Source: Tricholoma matsutake (Eukaryota > Basidiomycota > Agaricomycetes > Agaricales > Tricholomataceae). Taken from it: a stretch of 64,000 nucleotides of DNA. Of the stretch, positions 55,877 to 64,000 are shown piece by piece (position 1 is the first letter of the stretch; every line of letters begins with the position of its first letter). Position numbers and translations under genes: made by a program. A model generated the notes under the pieces. That model saw nothing but the letters and a program-made list of their open reading frames with translations, made no database searches and was not told the origin of the DNA. The stretch covers positions 4,402,001-4,466,000 of the forward strand of contig AP026544.2 in assembly GCA_026075535.2 (NCBI GenBank), written 5' to 3'.

Positions 55877-57636
55877 ATTCAGATTACATTTAAAGTTGCG
55901 TTACGCGCTCGCTTACAATTCTCTTCGGGTTCCCATGAATTATTTTTGTCGGTATAGTTTTTCCACTTTATAAAGAACTCCAATTTGTTCCGTCGAAGAC
56001 ATGAGTCTAGAATTTCTTCAACTATGTATTCTGGAGCACCTTCTACTATTATCGGAGGTTGCGGAGTAGTTTGTTGGCCAGGAATAGTGGGCGGGCGGTA
56101 AGGGCGTAGGTGGGATACATTAATCTCGGGATCAATCTTGAATGATCAGGGTAATTTTAGCACTACCGCATTAGGCGAGATCACTTTAGAGATCGCATAT
56201 GGGCCAACTTGTTTCTCCGTAAGTTTCCTCGAAGGTCGTGGAATATTCAGGTCCTTGGTACTTAGCCATACCAAGTCACCAACTTTGTACTCTGGAGTGC
56301 GTGCTCGAGTACGATCCACGTGTCGCATCATGTCATCACATGCTTTCTTCAATGCCACCTCTGCTTCCTCTTGTACCTTTTGCATCTTAGATACAAAGTC
56401 TTCTACCGACTGTACTTTGACTTCCCTTCTGGGTTCTACTCCCATGCAAGGATGATATCCATAATTCGTGAAAAAGGGTGACATACGAGTAGCTGAATGG
56501 AATTTGTTATTGTGGGAAAATTCAGCAATTGCCAACCATTCGGGCCAGTCGGTTTGTCGGTAGTTGACAAACATACGTAGGTACTGCTCCAACTCCTGAT
56601 TCATTCTCTCTGTCTGCCCATCAGTCTGTGGGTGATATGCCATAGATAATTTAGTTTGAATTCCCAATATGTTGTTTAGTTCTTGCATAAACGCAGAAGC
56701 AAATTGTGGTCCGCAATCAGAAATAACGGTATTGGGTAACCCATGTAACCACCATACCTGATTTAGATAGAGGCGCGCCAAGCCCAATGATGAGGTTTCT
56801 GTAGTAGTAGGAATAATATGGACCTCCTTTGTAAAGCGGTCGCATACTACAAATATTGCATCGTACCCTTGAGCCTCGGGTAATCCAATAATAAAATCCA
56901 CAGATATATCTCGCCATGGCGCTTTAGGTATAGGGTTCAGCATTAATTTTCCTGCAGGTTTCTCTGGAAATTTCTTTCCCCTCATGCACATATCACATCC
57001 ATCCACATACCCCAACACATACTTTGAAATTCCAGGCCACCAATAATTTCTCATTACTAATTCCAACATCTTCCATCTTCCTGGGCGTCCGGCAATCAGC
57101 ATATTGTGATGTAACCAGATGATCTCCCTTCGCAAATCCTGATCCTTCGGTACATACACTTTTCCTCGAAACAACACCAACCATTGTTCCTCAGCCCATT
57201 CATCTCCTTTAATATTACCTTTCTTCTCTCCCTTCAGAGCCTTCAGAGCTTTCACGGCTTCCACTACTTCATCGTCCATTTCTGAACATTGTCTAATTTT
57301 AGACAACATTTCCATTTCCGAGCTATCTATTAATAGATGCCCTTGATGCATAGCGCAAATGCGAAAGTATTTGGGTTTGAGTAAGGTAACATTTTTAGCA
57401 TCCTCCTCCACCCCCCTTTTATGATCAATACATCTGGACAATGCATCTGCTTTCCTCATTAAGCTTCCCGCTTTGTGGACCAAGTGAAAGTTGAAATGCG
57501 ATAGGAATAGTGCCCAATGCGCTTGCCAGCGATTAAGCTTTTTAGCAGACATGAAGTATTGCAGATTTTGATGATCCGTCCAGATCTCAATCTGATGCAT
57601 ACATCCCTCCAAATAATGCCTCCACGCCTCCAATGC
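55877..57636 (-). pseudogene. Gypsy-1 RNase H end, integrase and chromodomain
   Basis: An open stretch (57633-56146) reads RNase H (IEIWTDHQNLQYF, LMRKADALSR), integrase zinc-binding (HHNMLIAGRPG, CDMCMRG) and the DDE core (SVDFIIGLPEA, ISDCGPQFASAF, AYHPQTDGQTERMNQELEQY). After a TGA at about 56143 the frame goes on to the chromodomain, EYIVEEILDSCLRRNKLEFF then IKWKNYTDKNNSWEPEENC, ending near 55877. Confidence 0.9.
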
Positions 57637-58750
57637 TCATATTATCCCCAACATCTCTTTGTCATGCACATCATAATTCCTCTCCACATCATTCAACCCT
57701 TTTGACAAGTATGCACAAGGATGCCATTTGTCATCTTCGCACAGCATTGATAATACTGCTCCAGTAGCAAAATCGGATGCATCAGATTCCACTCGCAAAG
57801 GGCGTGTGAAATCTACTGGGGCTAATATTGGTCCCTCCACAAACTTCCTCTTCAACTCCTCAAACGCTGTCTGCTGCTGCTCTCCCCACCTCCATACTAC
57901 TCCCTTTTGCATAAGGTTATGTAAGGGTGCGGCAATTTTAGAAAAATTGTGCACAAAGTGATGATAATAATTTGCGAGTCCCAAGAAGGCTTGAACCTCC
58001 TTGACATGGGTGGGCGCAGGCCAAGCTGTGATCGCCTGTACCTTGATCGGATCCATTTTGATCCTGTCAGGGCCGATCAATAATCCTAGGAACTCAATCT
58101 CACTTGCCCCAAACACACACTTCTCTGGTTTCAAAAATAGATCATTCTCTGCCAACCTCCGTAACACCTCCTGCACTATCGCCTCATGATTCTCTTCATC
58201 CTCCGTGAATATCAGAATGTCATCAATAAATATTATTACCACGCCTTTGTCTATTACGTCCTTGAAAATGTCGTTCATCATATTTTGAAAGGTCGGGGGA
58301 CTATTAGTCATCCTGAAAAACATGACAAGCAGCTTGAAGGATCCTCGACGCGTGGCAAATGCTGCCTTCCACTCATCTCCTTTCTTTATTCATACATTGT
58401 TGTATCCCCATCGTAAATCCAATTCTGTAAAGATCTTGGCTTTTCCCACCTTGTCAATTATTTCTGAGATCAACAGCAGGGGGTACGCGTTCTTCACTGT
58501 CCACTCATTCAAATACCTATAATCTGTACACATCCTCTTCCTTTGGTCTTTCTTTGGCATGAAGAATATTGGTGACATCTGCAGTGATTTCGAAGGTCAT
58601 ATGTATCCTTTGTGCAATTGCTCCTTCAGGAACGCATCCACTTCTTCTTGTTCCATCAGAGATAATGGATATACCTTTGACTTCTTTGGCACAAACCCTG
58701 GCTTCATCTCAATCGCATGATCCCATGGCTTCTGCACTGGCATTCACTCA
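57637..58750 (-). pseudogene. Gypsy-1 reverse transcriptase and RNase H start
   Basis: [33 protein letters not shown], stop, IKKGDEWKAAFATR, MTNSPPTFQNMMNDIF, then IFIDDILIF as the catalytic motif. RNase H begins RPLRVESDASDFATGAVLS. TGA at 58390-58392 (NNV-stop-IK) and 57637-57639 (GII-stop-ALEAW) are both at expected Arg positions. Confidence 0.9.
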
Positions 58751-59589
58751 GACTCCTTCTTCTGAAACACTGACAGATATTCATGATACACTTTTGGCAC
58801 CCATTCCTCCACTGGCTTCTCCACCTTCACGATATTCTTGTCCCACGACTGTCCTCCACGAATTGTTCTAAAGGTTTGCTTCTGCTCTTCTTTCTTGATC
58901 ATGATCAGAACTTCCCCATTTGGCATTTCCTCATCCTCCACTTCCTCCATCGTAACAGAATACTTTCTCAGACATTCTTTCTCTTTCTTTTTCCTTTTTT
59001 CCTTCTTCATCTTCCTCCCATACACATTACATTCCTTAGGACAATGAGTCATTTGTACTTTCCCAGTTTTCCAATCAATTTCGGGATTATGCTTCCATAA
59101 CCATGGACATCCTATTATTAGATTGGTTTTCCCAAGATCGCACACTTCGAATATGGCTCACTCCTGATGCTCCTGATACTTTAGGATCATAGTCACCTCC
59201 TCCTTGATAGTTCCTCCATGATTGACTGTTCCATCAATATTGTACACCATTATAGGTTGCGCCAGCTTGCGTGTGTTAATACCATTTCCGGTAATTAAGG
59301 ATCAATTAATAAATAATCCTGTAGCACCACTATCAAGCAACACTTCCACATCAATAGCTGCATGCATGTCCACTGTCTTCAATCCCACAGTCAAGGTGAT
59401 TTCTGGTTCTATTCGCGCAGAGCGAATAAAGAATTTAGGGGTTTTCGGAAATAGTGCTTGGCAATTTTCTTGGTCACATGATTTGTAACAGTTGTACTCC
59501 TCCTCGATTTCCTTTTCTGATTTACTCTGGGTTTCCTCGGATACTAATACATTGTAACGATTCTGGGTCACCAATGGGGAAACCTTCAC
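58744..59589 (-). pseudogene. Gypsy-1 protease region
   Basis: VDMHAAIDVEVLLDSGATGL (about 59340) is the aspartic protease site; TGA at 59302-59304 follows GLFIN, where Arg is usual. LGKTNLIIGCPWLWKHNPEI fits the protease C-terminal part. TGA at 58744-58746 follows KKESE. Confidence 0.88.
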
Positions 59590-60673
59590 TGGGACTCTTC
59601 TGCAAAATTCTTCTGCTTGCCTTCCACCGGCTTCACTTCCTCGATTGTAGCTTCCCTAATCTTTCTTTTCTGCCTACAATTCCTAGAAATGTGTCCTAAC
59701 TGCCCACAGTTAAAACATTTAAGTGGGGCTCGTCTCCCTGCTTGATCAACCTCCATTGCCTCTGCTGGTGCTGCTGACTCTGTAACTATAGGTGTCACTG
59801 CCATGGCTGGTGGCTGTGCCCTTGGAGCTTGCACCTGAGGCGCCTTTCCTTTCTCGGACTTTCCTCCTGATGACTTTCCAAATTTACTACTTCCGTACAT
59901 CAACTTTGACTCCGCCTGTTCCTGCTGATATTGCCGGTCAAGGTGCATTGCCCAATTATACCACCCGTCCAACTTCTCTGGCATAGAAGGTAGTCAGTAG
60001 ATAGACTCGAATAAGGAGGGATTTAATCCTGCTTTCAAAAACTCTACCAACACGGCTTCTCCCATGTCCGTTTGTGAAGCTTCTGCTTTGAACTGCAAAA
60101 TAAATTCATCCGCCGTTAAGGAACCTTGGCACATGGTTTTTAATTTAGCATTGGCTGTCACCTTTGGATTAGGGTCTCCAAACTGTGCCTCCAATCTCTC
60201 CAGAAATTCCTTGATGGTTTATTTCCTGTGGCAATTTGATTAATAGCCTTGTTTCTCCAGAACTGTGCTTTCCCCCCCTGAATGTATGAGAGAGCAAACA
60301 TAATCCTAGACTCGGCTGTACGAAACTCTGGCTTCCTCCCATGGATGTACAATATTATAGAGCTGGTGAAGGATTTTGTATTCTCCATGGTACCGTCAAA
60401 GATTTGCGGGGGCGCATACTTAGGTAAGCATGCTTTTCCATTTCCAGATTTCTCTGCTGTCTCATCCTCCTGCGATATCCACTCCACCATCTCCTCCATC
60501 TCATCATCTCTTTCTCCTATTGTCTCTGGCTGTACTTCCGCTTGTCTGGGCTGTGATGCTGCCAATACTGACACTAATTGCGACATTTGTGCTGTGAGCA
60601 CATCAATTTTCACCTCTAGTGCTGGTATGGGAACAGGATTAGGACCGGGATTAGAAGTTGAAGGTTTGGACAT
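59586..60673 (-). pseudogene. Gypsy-1 gag with zinc knuckle, one frameshift and one TGA
   Basis: It starts MSKPSTSNPGPNPVPIPALE (60673) and reads a capsid-like region (YIQGGKAQFWRNKAINQIAT). A one-base frameshift near 60215 moves to EFLERLEAQFGDPNPKV-type sequence (60194-59994). TGA at 59994-59996 (SIY-stop-LPSMPE) comes before the zinc knuckle CFNCGQLGHISRNC (about 59720-59680). Confidence 0.88.
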
Positions 60674-61160
60674 AATTGTAGAATCTGTGATGAATCACTT
60701 CTTCGACAAATTCAAAATTTTTTCTTTGAGACCTCTCCAAACGTTGATGGGTCACGTGATAAGGTTCGTCGAGGTTTGTCAATCGTTTGTCATTTGTCAG
60801 GCGCCTATTTTGACACTTCGGATCAATAACCCTTCCAACAGTGCCTGATCTCGGAGATATCGCTGAATTCGGCTTGTAACTAAAATAGTCGTCCAAATAG
60901 AGTGATGTAAATTGTAACTAAACCAGATCCGATTGGTTGTCTGGTTGCAGCTGTCCTAATGATGAGTGCTGCCTCTCGATCACTGGCAGTCACAATGCAA
61001 GGCGAGGCCTGGCATTGGCTTATGAAAGAAAAGGTAGATTACATATATACAAGTACTTCCGGCTTGCACCGAAAGGGTGAGTAATCGGATGTGGCGTGGT
61101 GAAACAATGATGTATGTGCAAGTAAGAGAAGGCACACTGATATGGGAAGTTGTGTTCTTC

Positions 61161-61558
61161 TGTTAGGGCGACACCCACTATCTGCTAGCTAAGACCATGC
61201 GTGTTCTCTCTACAAGAAGGGGGTGGGATCCACGCTCGTGATGGGGAAATTGATGGTTTTGATGCGAGGGGTTATTAATAGGTAAGTTTGTTGACAAAGG
61301 CCTTTCACACCGAAAGCATAGGTGGAATACCTAAGAGAACACAACTGGGGTCCCCTAGGCATATATTTAGGGTTTATATACTATGTTACACATATTGTAC
61401 ATTGTTGTTACCGACGCACTCGTACATGCGCGTACATTTTGATGTGTGCGAAATAAAATTCTCATGCTATCAAAGTGTAGCGTCATTTGGCGTCATGTAG
61501 TGTAATTCGACATAATAAAATAAAATGAATTTTTTTTAGATAATGGGGTTTCCTAACA
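61161..61558 (-). repeat. Gypsy-1 5' LTR
   Basis: 398 bp, about 95% alike the 3' LTR by eye; the differences are mostly transitions. The internal sequence next to it does not show an obvious initiator-Met tRNA primer site. Confidence 0.9.
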
Positions 61559-61563
61559 GTATG

Positions 61564-62803
61564 TCTTCAGCCAACTTTGAAGGGTCAGAGAGGGGAACAG
61601 TCATGGAAATAGATTCATTCTCCGGGGATTCAACTGACAAAACTTCAAAGTGGTTATGGACAGGCAGTGAGCACATACGATTCACTCACTGCAAATAGGA
61701 AAATTCTGCTCCTCTACAACTTCTGACTTGATCTCCTCTGCAACCTGATCCTTCGCTTCCTCAACATCTACAAGTGCCAACAAGTCTTGGAGGAGTTCAT
61801 CTCACCCCTCGGGGGTGAGCATGCAGATAACCTGACAATGGGGACATGCTCCAGCCCTGTGCCCAGTTTCCCCACAGTGGTAGCAGAGATCCAACCTATG
61901 CGCATGGCTGTGGGCCGCATCAACATCCATTGGTACCAGGACATTGATGGCTGGTGTGGGAGTCTGATGAACAGGAATGGGGTTATGGTGGGGAAGGGTT
62001 CAATTGAAGGTGTAGGGCACATGAGTGGTAGTTGGAGCATGGAATGCAGCATTAAACACCACATTTGTGAGTCAGTTCTCAACACAGAGTGAAGCAGCTT
62101 CATACCAAGCATAGATATCATTGTCCGCTGGGCACCCTTCCAACATCTGTGCAATCTAGTCCTGAATTTCTCGATTGAGGCCCCATCAGAACTTCACCAC
62201 CACTAGTAGCCCACTCCCCTATCCTGCCATGTCCACCAAATCCTGAAACTCATCGATATGATCATCCACAGATTGACATGCCTGGTGGTAAGAGGATGAC
62301 TCGAGCTGTGTCACTGCTCAGTGGTGCTTGTTGAGGCGACAAAAGTGGCATAGAAACTCTGCTTGAAAGTCACCCCAAGTGGCGAAAGGTAGAGAACCAA
62401 GCTCTTTAGTTTGGCGCAGAATACAGTCCACATAGAGATAGGCGCGTTCAGATTTCATGTATGTGAAGGCCTAATCAATTTTTGCAGCCTCATCGATGAA
62501 TTGATGTGACTGGAGACTGATGTACAACTCACAGGAATTAAGGAATGCACACCCCTGCACATGTGCGCCATTAAATTTGGTGGGGGGAGACAGTTTGATC
62601 TGGGCATGCTCCTTGGTGGGCGCATTCAGCGGCGCATCATTGTTGGGCGCGCTTGGAGTCCCAATGGGGGGAATATTGGTCATAGGGTTAGTCTGGAGGG
62701 TCCTGACAAAGTTTTCTATCGTAGATTCAAGTGAATTGATTTGCGCATGTATTCCGGTAACATCGCTTTCAAGCGTGTCAAGGCACTCTCATGCGTCCAT
62801 GTC
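61564..62803 (-). pseudogene. Gypsy-2 copy A' gag
   Basis: Starts MDA, stop, then continues with IPPIGTPSAPNNDAP, LSPPTKFNGAHVQGCAFLNS and ELYISLQSHQFIDEAAKID, uninterrupted at the site where Gypsy-3 sits in copy A. The zinc knuckle region is at about 61900. Several stops, including one after AAKID. Confidence 0.85.
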
Positions 62804-62965
62804 GCTAGGGGGCACGTTTGGCAAAAATGGCGGTGCACTAAAGGTGGGACTGTTGGGAACGGTGTGTAGGGAGTCTGTGGAGCTTTGGGAAGCATCATCC
62901 ACTCGGTACCTGCCTATCTTGGGCAGCTCATTTGCAATTTTGGGCCTTAGGAGAGAGTTTTCTAC

Positions 62966-63391
62966 TATAAAGGCAACCTCAGCCTCTAGCAAAGGGAAAT
63001 CCAAAGTTAAAATTATACTACATATTACAGGGATTGGGGGTGCACCTAGCAAAGGGAAATCTGAAGAGAAAACTCTAAGGATCCCTTTGCCAATGCCCAG
63101 TATATGTGAAGACAGCAAAAATCAAATAATAATCTAAAAATAGAAAAGGTGGAGATAGGCAGATCAAGGCCGCCAAATGACATCATACCAAGGGGTAGAT
63201 GTCGGAAGGGATGCTCTGCCTCTAAATATAAAACTGTCAACATGCACAAATGTGATAGAAAGGGAAATTAGTAATAAAATCCGAAAAAATCATAGAAAAT
63301 GAAGAATAGAAGGAAATGAAGTGAGGAAAAATATAGAACGAACATAAAAAATAGGAGAAACACACAAGGCACCCCCCTTAGTCCCCTTACA
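62966..63391 (-). repeat. Gypsy-2 copy A' 5' LTR (426 bp)
   Basis: Minus strand TGTAAGGGGACTAAGGGGG to GCCTTTATA. The outer flank is GCAGA (63392-63396); the matching TSD copy is lost with the truncated 3' end. Confidence 0.9.
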
Positions 63392-64000
63392 GCAGAGCTG
63401 TAAGCATGCAGTGCTAAGAAATGGGTGCAAGTGTGGGCCACAGCACACCACTCGCCATTGGACTTGCATAAATGGGCTTTAAACTCAATAATTTTATAAG
63501 TCTGTCAATTTTGAGAATTAGATCTATTGCTCTAGCCATTTGAAAGCTCTCATCAAAAAAAGCATTTTGGCTAGAGGAATAAGAAAAACACAATTTTTTT
63601 CTTACCCTATTTGGCTTGTACAAAAGTAGGTGACCTGCTCCATAGGGTTGTTCACAGTAGCCATTCTTGCCAAGGCCATTTTCAGCTAATTTTCTAACTC
63701 ATTTTTCACTCATTTTTATATATTTAGCAGAGGAACTAACAAAAGAGAGCTGAAAATGAGATAAAAAATGATGTGAAAAACAGTGTTGTTACTAACCTGG
63801 GTTATTACCATTTGGGTCAGTAAGGGTCAATTGAGGATTGAAATGACCCTTTCTGACCCAAAGTTGTAAGGGTCAAAAGGTCAAACTGTCAGAAATTACA
63901 ATTTTAATTGAAAATGTGGTCTAATCTTGGTATAGTCAAATCTAGTGTGATAATTGGATGATGAGGAACCCTCTCAATTGGTATTCTTGATCTTAACAGC
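63392..64000. other. Flank of Gypsy-2 copy A', no gene seen
   Basis: 609 bp, A/T-rich. TTCTAACTCATTTTTCACTCATTTTT-like repeats and AGGGTCA words near 63810-63870 are noticeable but not identified. Confidence 0.5.

Larger units (their letters stand above)
55354..61558 (-). mobile_element. Gypsy-1, complete LTR element (chromovirus type), 6.2 kb
   Basis: LTRs at 61161-61558 (5', 398 bp) and 55354-55754 (3', 401 bp), TGTTAGGGCG...CTAACA, with exact TSD GTATG (55349-55353, 61559-61563). It is inserted in the Gypsy-2 copy A' protease/gag region. Gag, protease, RT, RNase H, integrase and a chromodomain are all present in order. The polyprotein is broken by at least five TGA codons and one frameshift. 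Confidence 0.96.
53833..63391 (-). mobile_element. Gypsy-2 copy A', 5' LTR to mid-RT, split by Gypsy-1
   Basis: On the minus strand: 5' LTR (63391-62966), gag (62803-61564), [Gypsy-1, 61558-55354], protease (about 55244), RT to 53833. The RT stops after IILEGQVE, so RNase H, integrase and 3' LTR are lost. Within the shared RT stretch it keeps more arginines than copy A (for example TRIVEEHRRITRLILEW against TCMVEEHHHIMHLILER) and still has YLDD. Confidence 0.92.

Noticed and set aside
1..64000. tRNA, rRNA or other structural RNA genes
   Set aside because: No cloverleaf-like A/B-box pairs or rRNA-like stretches were noticed by eye; tRNAscan-SE and Rfam would be decisive.

Overview
This looks like a filamentous basidiomycete, probably an agaricomycete. 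The genes have many short introns (48-62 bp, with clean GT/AG ends), the gene content is fungal (COQ8, OPI3-type lipid methylase, MRM2-type rRNA methylase, GH3 beta-glucosidase, fungal APH-like kinase), and the Gypsy and tyrosine-recombinase element proteins are of types I associate with mushroom-forming fungi. No species call is made. Layout: positions 1-3120 are a Copia element inserted in a Gypsy-1 copy. Positions 5466-20897 are a compact host block of seven genes that read as intact after intron removal: an APH-like kinase (+), COQ8 (+), OPI3 (-), MRM2 (+), a UBE2S-like ubiquitin-conjugating enzyme (-), an SDR oxidoreductase (+) and a secreted GH3 beta-glucosidase (-). Two gene pairs diverge from short shared upstream regions (OPI3/MRM2, 99 bp; E2/SDR, 359 bp). 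From about 25 kb to 63.4 kb nearly everything is transposable elements nested inside one another. The order of insertion can be read from target-site duplications (TSDs). Gypsy-2 copy A (25049-37078, TSD GCATG) holds a whole Gypsy-3 (25511-31258, TSD GTGAG) in its gag and a 697-bp solo LTR of another family (34473-35169, TSD GAGCA) in its pol. A tyrosine-recombinase (YR, DIRS-like) retroelement on the minus strand is split between 46650-48435 and 37198-37867 by a hAT-like element (37876-46649, near-perfect 8-bp TSD). That hAT-like element itself contains an inverted solo LTR, a second hAT-like element (40337-41465, TSD GTACTTGG), a gag-only LTR element (41474-46099) and a Gypsy-2 solo LTR (46193-46628, TSD GAACC). 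Next come a second, divergent YR remnant (48406-50640) interrupted by a 325-bp MITE, a 2.1-kb hAT-like element (50673-52735, TSD CCCATAAC), and Gypsy-2 copy A' (minus strand, 53833-63391) carrying a complete Gypsy-1 (55354-61558, TSD GTATG). How it fits together: the host genes are clean, while the retroelement reading frames carry a strong and specific pattern of damage. Arginine codons have become TGA stops, or Cys, His and Gln codons, as expected from C-to-T change at CpG. The least explained signals are two families of short inverted repeats, an 8+4+8 hairpin and a GGCCCAAACGA palindrome, which recur in different non-coding hAT-like elements, and the gag-only LTR element whose LTRs hold an expanding array of GAGCATCATCGAACATCGT-like units.
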